64,000 bases of DNA from Candidatus Methanomethylicaceae archaeon (GCA_015660995.1 JACTUC010000004.1:1-64000), one strand, 5' to 3'; positions 1 to 7,377 are shown, counted from the first letter of the stretch. Numbers and translations are program-made. Notes: generated from the sequence alone by a model not told the origin.

Positions 1-156
1 TTTATATATTTTGTATGGAATGGAGTGGCTTCTGATTACGCTACTGATTATTCTATCATTTTGTGGCTTGCTGTCTTTGGAGCCTTTGGACTTGCCGCTT
101 TCAAGGTAAAAAGAAAAGTAACTCCAACACCTAAGGCGTCTCATACCTTAGACTGA
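1..156 (+). CDS. C-terminal end of a membrane-anchored protein (partial)
   Basis: An open frame enters from the left edge and stops with TGA at 154-156. The visible 51 residues contain one hydrophobic stretch (about residues 20-34, core ILWLAVFGAFGLAAF) followed by a basic KVKRKV segment and a short polar tail. This is the usual shape of a C-terminal membrane anchor with a positive-inside stop-transfer signal. Whether the missing part is a surface protein or a multi-pass membrane protein cannot be told. Too short to exceed typical ORF length limits, so easily missed. Confidence 0.5.
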   Translation, partial: FIYFVWNGVASDYATDYSIILWLAVFGAFGLAAFKVKRKVTPTPKASHTLD

Positions 157-186
157 ACAGGAAGGCGCAATTTAACTTTATATCTT

Positions 187-214
187 GGGTTTGGGTTTGG
201 GGTTAAAATTTAAT
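187..214. repeat. 28-bp G/T-rich direct repeat, copy 1
   Basis: Starts GGGTTTGGGTTTGGGG and continues into a TTAAAATTTAAT tail. The same 28 bases recur at 633-660, so the two copies flank the YdhR-like gene at 237-557. Only three G-runs per copy. Confidence 0.85.
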
Positions 215-236
215 CCCACACATACGAAAACACGCA

Positions 237-557
237 TTAAACAGGACCACGAGTAATCTTTGTGTGTTCAGGCAGTATGTCCCATACCTTTATTTCTATA
301 TCGTAAGCGGAACAACCAGGGCATGTTCTCACGCCTGCGATGATTGGTCCGTTCACATACGCCTCTGCTGATGCTTCGTCTTTAAACAGGTAGATTCCAC
401 CTGCTGTTTTTTCAGCCTCATTCATAAGCCAAATCTTCCATAGAAGTCCCTTGACCTCGCCATTGGGACCGAATCTTGGGGCACCCTCCAGCCAGTGTTT
501 CTCAAGATCGGGTTTCGGATTCCTGAATTTTAAATTTAATTGAACAATCTTCGTCAT
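237..557 (-). CDS. YdhR-like monooxygenase-family protein
   Basis: 106 residues. The pattern (N-terminal strand IVQLNLKF, central W-KIWLMNEAEKTAGGIYLF, then DEASAEAYVNGP and a C-terminal strand) matches the YdhR family of dimeric ferredoxin-like alpha/beta-barrel proteins, listed as putative monooxygenases without a firm substrate. Family assignment is from the GGIYLF-D--SAEAY signature; function is inferred only. The gene is flanked by 28-bp direct repeats (187-214 and 633-660) and has no partner on its strand. The start ATG at 555-557 is followed by a typical first strand. It sits in the AT-rich accessory block next to the integrase. Confidence 0.7.
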   Translation of the reverse strand: MTKIVQLNLKFRNPKPDLEKHWLEGAPRFGPNGEVKGLLWKIWLMNEAEKTAGGIYLFKDEASAEAYVNGPIIAGVRTCPGCSAYDIEIKVWDILPEHTKITRGPV

Positions 558-632
558 TGTCTCATTACCACCTCAGAGTAATAATTGGACAAAGGCACTT
601 GTAACGTTTTAGATTTTGTCTTCAATCGTTTG

Positions 633-660
633 GGGTTTGGGTTTGGGGTTAAAATTTAAT
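633..660. repeat. 28-bp G/T-rich direct repeat, copy 2
   Basis: Identical over 28 bases to 187-214 in the same orientation. It lies directly before the first copy of a second, unrelated intergenic repeat (667-709). Confidence 0.85.
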
Positions 661-666
661 TCGATA

Positions 667-709
667 GTCAACTATACGCCAAAGGTCTTTGGGGCCATGT
701 CTTTGCCCG
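667..709. repeat. Dispersed intergenic repeat, copy 1
   Basis: Begins GTCAACTATACG and ends ATGTCTTTGCCCG. It shares its conserved blocks (GTCAACTAT-CG, AAAGGTCTT, GGGC-ATGTCTTTGCCC) with 2146-2183 and 3219-3261, all on the same strand. GGGC and GCCC can pair as a 4-bp stem over a 9-nt loop in every copy. Spacer lengths between the blocks vary by 2 nt. Confidence 0.8.
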
Positions 710-774
710 AGGTTAATTGTTCAGCATATGTGAGTCAATGTTGTCATTGAGTAAGTATCAAAAGAAGAAAAGTT

Positions 775-2013
775 TTATGAAGGTTCAATGGTTGAAAGTT
801 CTGCTCTCAGTTTGTCATCAATCAAAATGAATTCTGAGTCTAAACATATTATGTTCCAATTGGATGTCAACCCTGGGCTGAATTCTATCTGCGCTATGTC
901 TTTGGATGAGAATATACCTGTTTTAGCCTTTACACGAAAACCGGTAAATATTGAACCATTGTAAGTTACTTCCAATTTGTATTTGTCACCAAGAATTGTG
1001 TAGAGGCGCTTTTGGATAGACGGAATATCTGGGTATATCGCTTTAGCTTCATCTTCAAATGGTTTTTCTGAATAAGCATTATTTGTTTGGTCAGCAATTA
1101 TTGTGTTGCTTTCCTGTTCTGGAAATGCGCTCGCTTGCTTTCTGGACTCCATCAGCTTCCTTAATCTCGCTGATGGGGAATAATCGGGCTCCTCATTAAT
1201 TGTCTTTACATTTCTAGCAGAAAGCCATTCGAATAGATACGCCTTACCAGCTTCATCAAGGGGGTTTGACAGGGTAAACGCTTGATTCTCTCCTTTGATC
1301 TTAAAAATCAGAGACTCAGTTGCTAGTGGAGGACCACGCCCCTTTAATTGTACATTGAGATTGAGCTCTACGGTTTCTATATCAGTCAATGGGGTGTCGA
1401 GGGGTGTTCCACCTAACCTGGTTTTTGTGAAATGATCCCAATAGAAATGATAAGTCCACAAACCCTCATCACAGTGTATTGTATATATTGGAATGCTAGG
1501 GTCATCAGGTTCTTGAACCTCAACAGGTGGAGTTGGTTTCCCAATTTCTGAGACTAAATCGTCCTCAATAGTGTATAATCTATCAGGCGCAAATATCAAT
1601 AGAGACATTACTAACACTTTGGCCTCTTCATCAGTCAAACCTGGATGCTTTGTAAGGATTTTCTTTAAAATCAGTTGAACCTCTTTATCCTTGGTTGTAA
1701 AGGTCAGAGTCCCATCCATGCCATCTTCACTTGGGACATTAATTACAATCTTTAGAATGGAGTCTTTGTATAACTCAAAACATTTCTTGCCTTCAATATC
1801 TTTCACGATTTCGTCAGCGTTCTGATATTTGCTCACTTCAACCGTTGAATTTGGATCGAGAAATACTGCGTATGGCTGTTCGGAAGAACTTGCTTCAGCG
1901 CCAATGATCTTCGTAGACATGATTGCTAGTGAAAAGCCAAAATCAGATTCATATTTCAGATTCCCAGATTTGATAACACCGATTATGTCCTGTGATAACA
2001 AATTAACCACCAC
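775..2013 (-). CDS. Hypothetical protein, 412 aa
   Basis: I do not recognise this protein. It is soluble, with no signal peptide or membrane segment. The order appears to be a beta-rich N-terminal part (residues 1-130), a mid segment after a proline-rich linker (about 165-175, PTPPVEVQEPDDP), a beta-rich domain (175-275), a polar linker (280-340) and a C-terminal beta-rich domain ending in IAQIEFSPGLTSNWNIICL, which recalls PH-like or lipid-binding folds but is not diagnostic. GTG start at 2011-2013 with no clear Shine-Dalgarno; a TATA-like box on the minus strand about 40 bp upstream (around 2050) suggests a short-leader transcript. Alone on its strand, between copies 1 and 2 of the dispersed repeat. 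Confidence 0.55.
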   Translation of the reverse strand: MVVNLLSQDIIGVIKSGNLKYESDFGFSLAIMSTKIIGAEASSSEQPYAVFLDPNSTVEVSKYQNADEIVKDIEGKKCFELYKDSILKIVINVPSEDGMDGTLTFTTKDKEVQLILKKILTKHPGLTDEEAKVLVMSLLIFAPDRLYTIEDDLVSEIGKPTPPVEVQEPDDPSIPIYTIHCDEGLWTYHFYWDHFTKTRLGGTPLDTPLTDIETVELNLNVQLKGRGPPLATESLIFKIKGENQAFTLSNPLDEAGKAYLFEWLSARNVKTINEEPDYSPSARLRKLMESRKQASAFPEQESNTIIADQTNNAYSEKPFEDEAKAIYPDIPSIQKRLYTILGDKYKLEVTYNGSIFTGFRVKAKTGIFSSKDIAQIEFSPGLTSNWNIICLDSEFILIDDKLRAELSTIEPS

Positions 2014-2145
2014 AAATTGTGAGTCGAAACTATTGTGAGTATATCGATTTTATACAAAATAAGTGTTAGTTAGGAAACATGATTTACTAGGTCAAACTTC
2101 GCATCCAATTCCCGAAAAAGGGTATCAATCATATTGACGCGAGTA

Positions 2146-2183
2146 GTCAACTATCCGAAAGGTCTTGGGCTATGTCTTTGCCC
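2146..2183. repeat. Dispersed intergenic repeat, copy 2
   Basis: Shorter copy: GTCAACTATCCG then AAAGGTCTTGGGC and ATGTCTTTGCCC. Two 2-nt spacers present in the other copies are missing, while the core blocks are kept. It lies in the divergent gap between the 775-2013 and 2250-3161 genes. Confidence 0.8.
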
Positions 2184-2249
2184 TTTTGAAGAACAACTCA
2201 TTGACCAGAGTGGGAGTGTATTAATCTTTGCAGCACGAAAGAGGAAGAT

Positions 2250-3161
2250 GTGAAGCTGAAGCTTGACACCAATATAGGCACAACAGCACTTCTGCTCGCA
2301 ATTTTTTCATCAATTTTCTATATCCTTTTCTGGCTATACCTGGCAACGCCATTTTCCAAACCACCCCTTTTTTGGCTGTCCTTTTTACTATGGTTTTTAC
2401 TTGGATTCTTAGGCTTCCTTTTAGCTGATGACAATGAGCATTGGCGAAATTTAGTAGTTTTCGCCTTTTGCTTGTTGCTCATGCCGTTTGCTGCAGGGGC
2501 GACATATTCTGATTTCATGTTTACAGTTACAATAGCCAATGAGGGTTGGGCAGCAGGCTATGGAACTGTCTTGCTTATTTATTTAACAAAACGGTTGCTC
2601 GATCGTAAACGAGGTTTGCCTGCTCAACCAACTCGACCTTTATCAGAGAGAGAGAAAGACGCTTACAAACTATGTGCATACAGCGCAATATCAGTAGTTT
2701 ATCTTTTTATTGCATATCGCTTTAACGTGCTCGGGTATGGCTCATTTTGGTATTGGGTCCTTGTAATTCTCTATGTTCTTTGGTGGATTACGCTAGGTTG
2801 GTTTGCCTACAAGTATAGGTCGAGATTTATAATTCGCCTAGTGACAAAATATTCGTATAAGCAGAGAATTGTCGTAACTTTGTTCATGATTGGCATAATT
2901 CTCATCGGGACAATTATTGGCTACATGGCTGTTACTGGACAAAATATACAATTGACTACGGCTGTTGATTGGGTCTATTGGGGTCTGGTTATTGTTATTA
3001 ATGTGATGATAGGTTATGTGTTCTTTCGGGCAATAGGTAATCTGCAAAATAACAGAATGAAATTGTTTGGCATTCTTGTTATATTATTGGATATATCCCT
3101 AATGTTCCTCATTTTCCCCGTTTTCTTTTTACCCTTTCTTACAGGTTTGATCCCATGGTAA
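2250..3161 (+). CDS. Multi-pass membrane protein, unknown
   Basis: 303 residues with about eight or nine hydrophobic segments: roughly residues 10-32, 38-60, 70-85, 95-112, 140-158, 168-186, 208-228, 240-256 and 270-300. There is a short basic loop after the fourth (KRLLDRKRG) and a cluster of charged residues before the fifth. No conserved transporter or enzyme motif is visible, so no function is proposed. GTG start at 2250 preceded by GAGGAAG. Like its neighbours it is a single-gene unit in the accessory block, with dispersed repeats on both sides. Confidence 0.55.
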   Translation: MKLKLDTNIGTTALLLAIFSSIFYILFWLYLATPFSKPPLFWLSFLLWFLLGFLGFLLADDNEHWRNLVVFAFCLLLMPFAAGATYSDFMFTVTIANEGWAAGYGTVLLIYLTKRLLDRKRGLPAQPTRPLSEREKDAYKLCAYSAISVVYLFIAYRFNVLGYGSFWYWVLVILYVLWWITLGWFAYKYRSRFIIRLVTKYSYKQRIVVTLFMIGIILIGTIIGYMAVTGQNIQLTTAVDWVYWGLVIVINVMIGYVFFRAIGNLQNNRMKLFGILVILLDISLMFLIFPVFFLPFLTGLIPW

Positions 3162-3218
3162 CGTCAGTTAATATTACCTCAGCATGATTTTGGAAGCAAA
3201 GACTGACCTATAGCCCGT

Positions 3219-3261
3219 GTCAACTATACGATAAAGGTCTTCTGGGCCATGTCTTTGCCCG
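3219..3261. repeat. Dispersed intergenic repeat, copy 3
   Basis: Begins GTCAACTATACG and ends ATGTCTTTGCCCG, and matches copy 1 except in the two variable spacers. It sits 8 bp from the stop codon of the SRPBCC gene, between two converging genes. Confidence 0.8.
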
Positions 3262-3269
3262 TGATTAGC

Positions 3270-3713
3270 CTAAGACTGCGCTTCAGATTCCAGTATGCGC
3301 TTTACGTTGTAGACGGTGTCTACAACCGATTTATTCAACGTGCGGGTAACAAATGGCGCGAGCAGTTTGTAGAAGCCATTATACTTTAGGTCATTGCTCG
3401 AGGTGAATCGGGTCTTTCCTTCAATGGTCTCCATGCTGAAGGTGACTATGCTTCCCTTTGCAGGCCCAGAGGTGAACTCGAGAGAGAACTTTCGGTTGGG
3501 CTCGTATTCGATGACTCGTTGCGAAACCGTCATTTTTCCCATTACTTGAACAGTTAAGTCGCATGTCGCACCCACCCCGATTGGCCCTGCAGAAGTCCAC
3601 TTCGCTTCGGAAACAGATGTATCCCACTTAGTGAGTTTCGATAGGTCGGTTATGAGCTTCCAGGCCGCCTCCGCAGGACGGTCAATCAAAACGCTCGCCA
3701 CAATCTTCACCAT
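3270..3713 (-). CDS. SRPBCC-fold protein (CoxG/polyketide-cyclase-like)
   Basis: 147 residues with the START-like SRPBCC pattern: N-terminal IVASVLIDRPAEAAWKLITD, then DLSKLTKWDTSVSEAKW, a central SQRVIEYEPNRKFSLEF strand pair, and a long C-terminal helix (residues 110-145). The fold forms a hydrophobic ligand pocket, and members bind or transform lipids and polyketides, so the ligand cannot be predicted. Start ATG at 3711-3713. No operon partner. It differs from the typical accessory genes here only in being a recognisable family. Confidence 0.8.
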   Translation of the reverse strand: MVKIVASVLIDRPAEAAWKLITDLSKLTKWDTSVSEAKWTSAGPIGVGATCDLTVQVMGKMTVSQRVIEYEPNRKFSLEFTSGPAKGSIVTFSMETIEGKTRFTSSNDLKYNGFYKLLAPFVTRTLNKSVVDTVYNVKRILESEAQS

Positions 3714-3950
3714 ATTGACGCCTCCTAAAGGAAAATTTTGGGTATTTTTGCCGCGCTCTCCTCGGTGCTCATTGCTAAAGCATTAGATTGCAGGAAATAA
3801 TTAACAATGATCACAAAACGTTACAATGTTTTATCTCCAAGAATTTTTCCATGGGCAAAATGACTGACCTGTGGCTGTAAGAAGAAGGAAACAAATCCAT
3901 GAATAACCACACATGGGCCTGATTTATCGATTACTTTGAGCTTTTTGCGT

Positions 3951-4436
3951 TTACTTTTTTCGTTTGGTCTGTTTCAGAATAGTATTTCCTTTCCGATCTT
4001 TAAATTCAATTGATTCTTTCGGGGTCGTAAAATATTTCCTCTCCTCCTCCGGAAGCCTATCTAAAAACTCCTTACTATATTTACCAGCTAATGTAGCCGC
4101 ATCACTTTTCCAATATCTGTATTTGACTCTATATTCTTCCTTATTCCTTTCTGCTAACTCAGATTTACGAGAATCATCCTTGTAATATACACATAAAACA
4201 TATTCCGTTTGGCCTTCTTGAAGTTCATTATTAACTTTAGCTTCATGAAATCCATGGTTTTGTAATTCATTAATTCCTATGCGAATTAGCTTATCCTTAT
4301 CCTCAGAAAAAAATAGATATTTACCTGTTATTCTGTAGGTCGGTTTCTCATTTCTTAATAACCAAATCCAATAACCATCAAAAATGATTTTTACTTCTTG
4401 AGATATTTTCCATACGCCCCAAAATCTTGTACCCAT
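3951..4436 (-). CDS. Hypothetical protein downstream of HNH gene
   Basis: 161 residues, very rich in Lys, Glu and Tyr in its C-terminal half. No family recognised. The N-terminal part (YWIWLLRNEKPTYRITGKYL) looks like a compact beta-strand region that could bind nucleic acid, but this is a guess. The ATG at 4434-4436 makes it overlap the end of the upstream HNH-type gene by 46 bp; no closer ATG/GTG/TTG start exists in a suitable place, so either the overlap is real (translational coupling) or the start is non-standard. The two genes appear to form one unit. Confidence 0.5.
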   Translation of the reverse strand: MGTRFWGVWKISQEVKIIFDGYWIWLLRNEKPTYRITGKYLFFSEDKDKLIRIGINELQNHGFHEAKVNNELQEGQTEYVLCVYYKDDSRKSELAERNKEEYRVKYRYWKSDAATLAGKYSKEFLDRLPEEERKYFTTPKESIEFKDRKGNTILKQTKRKK

Positions 4437-4837
4437 TTATGTTGAGAGCGTTCTTGCCATGTTTTAAAGGCATTATCCACATGCTCTGCAAATTCTTTTT
4501 CGGAACAACCATTGACCTTGCAAAAATGTCTCTCAACTTCAGTATAATCAAGCTTTCCTTCATCAGCTAGTATCTTGGCCATACCAATATGCTTAACATG
4601 ATGACACATTGCGCATAGAAGAATAAAACCATCGAGTCTCTGAATGTGGTGCTTATCATCATAATTCCATATCTCATGGAGCTTCATTTTTCCTTCAGTT
4701 TCACTACAAATCTGACATTTCCTTCCGTTCTCTCTGATGATCTCCTCTCGCAACTTATTCCATACTTCGGTTGGTAATAGCCTATATAATGATGAATACC
4801 AGACTGTTGAAGGAACGAGCTCGGCAGTTAATTTCAT
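4391..4837 (-). CDS. HNH-endonuclease-like zinc protein
   Basis: 148 residues. A CxxC knuckle (KCQICSE), then LHEIWNYDD, then a second knuckle followed by histidines (LLCAMCHHVKH) make a treble-clef HNH-like arrangement with four zinc-binding cysteines. The KLHEIW-YDD...LLC--CHHVKH pattern is one I know from HNH-type proteins in bacterial and archaeal accessory regions, generally of unknown target. Nuclease activity is inferred from the fold, not shown. First gene of a two-gene unit with 3951-4436, and divergent from the DEDD exonuclease-like gene at 4894, so a defence or element-maintenance role is plausible. Confidence 0.6.
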   Translation of the reverse strand: MKLTAELVPSTVWYSSLYRLLPTEVWNKLREEIIRENGRKCQICSETEGKMKLHEIWNYDDKHHIQRLDGFILLCAMCHHVKHIGMAKILADEGKLDYTEVERHFCKVNGCSEKEFAEHVDNAFKTWQERSQHKWVQDFGAYGKYLKK

Positions 4838-4893
4838 GGGATCCTCAACTATTATTAGTCGTATAAAGTCATAATCTTTACGAGTCGAACAGA

Positions 4894-5541
4894 ATGTATC
4901 TTGTAATTGACATCGAAACTGAAAATTTAGGCACAGATGTCATGAAAGACAATAAACGAATTCTGTCCGTCCAAATAGGTGACAATGTTAGTCAAATCTT
5001 ATACTGGGCTGATTCTAAGGATCCTAAAAGAAATTTACAAAGCGCAAAAAAAGATATATTGTCATTATTATCTGAAGGTGTCATTTTTACTGGATATAAT
5101 ATAAAGGGATTTGATACGATTTTTCTAGCTAAGTTTTTAGGCATTGTATTACCTGAATCAAATCTTCTTGACCTTAATCACCCACAAAAACTGGCTGAGC
5201 TCACTAGCATACGTAAGCCTCGCCTTGAAGAAATTTGCTTAGCTTGTGGTATTGATGTGCGCCATAAGCAACGTATGAACGAGAGGGCACAAAAGTATGC
5301 GGTAAAAGAAGAATTCAAAAAGGCAGCATCTGCCAAAGCTAACGAATTAGTGAAAGAAAAAGGCTGGTCCTTAGATTTTGCCTATAGATATTCTTTGGAC
5401 AAAATATGCCTTGGCAATGCAATTTATTATGCTTATATAGAATTTATTGATAGTGATGAGCCAAAAAATACACTCTTCTACGAGTATGCGATTGGCGATG
5501 TTATTGTTGAATACGCTCTTCTTAAGAAGATGAGATATTAA
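4894..5541 (+). CDS. DEDD-type 3'-5' exonuclease-like protein
   Basis: 215 residues with the three exonuclease motifs of the RNase H-like DEDD fold: Exo I VIDIETENLG (D6, E8), Exo II TGYNIKGFDTIFL around residues 67-79, and Exo III YEYAIGDVIVEY near the C terminus with its Asp and Tyr. This resembles the proofreading domain of family B polymerases without the polymerase. An insertion (about residues 115-165, lysine-rich helix) separates Exo II from III. It starts 57 bp from the divergent HNH gene. Probable role: nucleolytic processing of element or target nucleic acid. The substrate is unknown. Confidence 0.65.
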   Translation: MYLVIDIETENLGTDVMKDNKRILSVQIGDNVSQILYWADSKDPKRNLQSAKKDILSLLSEGVIFTGYNIKGFDTIFLAKFLGIVLPESNLLDLNHPQKLAELTSIRKPRLEEICLACGIDVRHKQRMNERAQKYAVKEEFKKAASAKANELVKEKGWSLDFAYRYSLDKICLGNAIYYAYIEFIDSDEPKNTLFYEYAIGDVIVEYALLKKMRY

Positions 5542-5671
5542 AACATGTAACATTAAGTTTCATTGAGATCACCATCAGCCCCATGTTCCACCATTATTTA
5601 GTCTGGCTTCGAATAGTGATTTGAAAATTTCTTATTTTAAGAATAAATAAGAAAAAAGCAAAGGAAAAAAA

Positions 5672-6556
5672 TCAATAAATATTTTTTCGCATGAAGACAT
5701 TTGCCTGAGTAGTCGTCACTACATTCCATCCTTCAGTAAGCATCTTGCAGATCTCATCGACCTTCTCAATAGCAATAGCCTTAGCTTCAAAGCGATTGCT
5801 ATCAAAATTGATAATATGCGTGTAGATCTCCGTGTTCTTGATATTTCGATGACCAAGCTGAGTCTTCACAAGCACGAGATCCTTGGTCTCCCGGTAGAGC
5901 CTTGAAGCATAGAAGTGCCTGAACGTATGAAGATGAACCTTATTCGCCTCAGAAAGATTATACTTCTCAACAACCTTCTTCCGATATTTGACGATAGCTT
6001 TTCGAAGCCTATTTGCCTTCAATGGCTGATCATTCCGCATGAATAGAGGTCCAGTTGTTCTGCCTTTGACGATTATTCTATTTACCTTCTCCAGAAGCTT
6101 ATCAGAGATCTTCACTTGCCGGGTTGAGAGCCCTCCTGCCTTCGCGGTCTTTATGGTAACGACATTGTTCTTCAAATCCTCGACATTCAGTTCAATCAGT
6201 TCAATCGTCCTGCACCCAGTATCCCGAAAGAACTCAAAGATGACCGCATAGAAGACATTGGCATTGTCAATTATCTTGTTTATAACATCCTCAGACGGTA
6301 TCTCCGGGACTTTCTCGTACCTCTTCTTCAACCCACCATGAAGCTTCTGTTTAGGTCTCTGAATGTTCTGTATCTTACAATAAATTGAATACGCATTTTG
6401 AAGAGTCATCTTACGAAGATCGCCGGTGTTCTTCGTTCTGATAAAATCACAGACCAGATTCGCATTATCTAGATCTATATAATTATTAATATACAACAGG
6501 TTCTTCACATACGCATCAATGGTATACTTGCTGTATGGTGGATCTGCTCTAAGCAT
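5672..6556 (-). CDS. Tyrosine recombinase / integrase
   Basis: 294 residues from ATG 6556. The catalytic set is present: Arg I in RDTGCRTIELIEL, the beta-hairpin lysine region VVTIKTAK, HxxR in LHTFRHFYASRL, and LGHRNIKNTEIYTHI with the conserved His and nucleophilic Tyr. The N-terminal core-binding domain is recognisable (YSKYTIDAYVKNLLYINNYI). The same frame stays open upstream to a GTG at 6652, running through the 3' part of tRNA-Ser(CGA); ATG 6556 is preferred, but the longer start cannot be excluded. Its position against a tRNA 3' end is classic for site-specific integration, with the tRNA T-arm and acceptor end as the attachment core. Confidence 0.85.
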   Translation of the reverse strand: MLRADPPYSKYTIDAYVKNLLYINNYIDLDNANLVCDFIRTKNTGDLRKMTLQNAYSIYCKIQNIQRPKQKLHGGLKKRYEKVPEIPSEDVINKIIDNANVFYAVIFEFFRDTGCRTIELIELNVEDLKNNVVTIKTAKAGGLSTRQVKISDKLLEKVNRIIVKGRTTGPLFMRNDQPLKANRLRKAIVKYRKKVVEKYNLSEANKVHLHTFRHFYASRLYRETKDLVLVKTQLGHRNIKNTEIYTHIINFDSNRFEAKAIAIEKVDEICKMLTEGWNVVTTTQANVFMRKNIY

Positions 6557-6623
6557 TTCGTCTTTTACATGCAGTATCTGTGGTAGTCTTGATATTCTAG
6601 CTGGTTGGGTACCAATTATTAGG

Positions 6624-6729
6624 CGCCGGGGAAGGGATTCGAACCCTTGCACCCCCGAAGAGGCACCGGCTTGCCTGTCCCTTTTCGAAGATCTCGAGGC
6701 CGGCGCTTTAACCGCTCAGCCACCCCGGC
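6624..6729 (-). tRNA. tRNA-Ser(CGA) with one intron
   Basis: Class II tRNA on the minus strand. Acceptor GCCGGGG pairs with CCCCGGC and is followed by G73, the serine discriminator. Anticodon stem CCGGC/GCCGG; loop CT-CGA-G with the anticodon at 6694-6696. A 21-nt intron (6672-6692) interrupts after position 37, the canonical archaeal site. Long variable arm GTGCCTCTTCGGGGGTGC; T-arm AGGGTTCGAATCCCT. After G73 the genome reads CCT, so the CCA end is not fully encoded. Mature length about 85 nt. An integrase gene abuts its 3' end. Confidence 0.9.
6672..6692 (-). other. tRNA-Ser(CGA) intron
   Basis: 21-nt insertion between tRNA positions 37 and 38. Its removal restores a seven-base anticodon loop CTCGAGA over a perfect CCGGC/GCCGG stem. 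Expected substrate of the archaeal splicing endonuclease; the exons would be joined by RtcB, encoded less than 1 kb away. Confidence 0.85.
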
Positions 6730-6798
6730 TCAACTGATACTAAGTATCGGTTTTAATAATGTTTTTCCCTAGAAAGCAACAATAACCCGGGCATGCAA

Positions 6799-6814
6799 TA
6801 TCCCTATCGGGATA
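6799..6814 (+). promoter_or_regulatory. Leader hairpin before archease start
   Basis: TATCCC-TATC-GGGATA forms a perfect 6-bp stem with a tetraloop and ends 3 bases before the TTG start at 6818. The 3' arm contains GGGA, the only Shine-Dalgarno-like stretch near this start, so folding would mask it. Function inferred. Confidence 0.45.
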
Positions 6815-6817
6815 GCC

Positions 6818-7240
6818 TTGGTTTATTCATACCTGGATCATATCTCGGACGTCTACATACACATACATAACGACACGCTGGAGGGCGTATTCGAAGAGGC
6901 TGCGATCGCGTCTTTCGATGTAATTATCGAGACTTCCAAAGTGCGTATCAAGACTATAATTAATGTTGAGCTCGACGCAGATGACCTAGAGCAGCTTCTC
7001 TACAAATGGATAGACCACTTGCTCTACATCTTCGATGCAAAGAGTTTTGCAATCTCCAGAACCGAAGTCATAGTCTCTGAAAAAAAGACCAACCCCTCCC
7101 TCGTTGCGAAGATCTACGGCGAGAGCTATGATCCAAAGAAACATGGCCAGAAAGTGGCAGTAAAAGCAATGACATATTCCCTAATGCGCATATACAAGAA
7201 AGGAGACCATTGGGAAGCGTACTTTGTGCTCGACATCTAA
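6818..7240 (+). CDS. Archease, RtcB activator
   Basis: 140 residues, usual archease length. The N-terminal YLDHISDVYIHIHND corresponds to the metal-binding DHTADVxI motif, the central acidic segment is NVELDADDLEQLLYKWIDHLLYIFDA, and the C terminus VKAMTYSLMRIYKKGDHWEAYFVLDI ends in the conserved Asp. In known systems archease speeds RtcB guanylylation and multiple turnover during tRNA ligation. Start TTG 6818 gives MVYSYLDH with the motif at the expected distance. rtcB follows at 7378, transcribed in the same direction but with its own TATA-like box, so the pair is linked in location and function. Confidence 0.9.
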   Translation: MVYSYLDHISDVYIHIHNDTLEGVFEEAAIASFDVIIETSKVRIKTIINVELDADDLEQLLYKWIDHLLYIFDAKSFAISRTEVIVSEKKTNPSLVAKIYGESYDPKKHGQKVAVKAMTYSLMRIYKKGDHWEAYFVLDI

Positions 7241-7279
7241 TTTTTACCAGAGAATTGGCTTCTGGCGCAACTGACTACG

Positions 7280-7288
7280 CTTAAATAT
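7280..7288 (+). promoter_or_regulatory. Putative TATA box for rtcB
   Basis: CTTAAATAT in the 137-bp gap between the archease and rtcB genes, about 98 bp upstream of the rtcB ATG. This implies a leader of roughly 70 nt that would contain the hairpin at 7326-7343. Confidence 0.5.
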
Positions 7289-7325
7289 GCCTCAAGATTT
7301 CATTACTGTGTGGCGCAATGCGAAG

Positions 7326-7343
7326 TGCCCAATCCTTTGGGCA
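7326..7343 (+). promoter_or_regulatory. Hairpin in rtcB leader
   Basis: TGCCCAA-TCCT-TTGGGCA is a perfect 7-bp stem with a 4-nt loop, 34 bases before the rtcB start. There is no T-run after it, so it is not an obvious terminator. It may be a regulatory leader structure. Confidence 0.4.
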
Positions 7344-7377
7344 GCAATAGTGCGCTTTGTTAGAACGGGTGAATATT

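Noticed and set aside
187-660. G-quadruplex or telomere-like arrays
   Set aside because: Each copy has only three G-runs, so a stable single-strand quadruplex is not supported, and the copies are isolated rather than in an array.
667-3261. CRISPR array
   Set aside because: The three repeats are more than 1 kb apart with genes between them, are not identical, and no cas genes are present. No CRISPR array is visible in the window.
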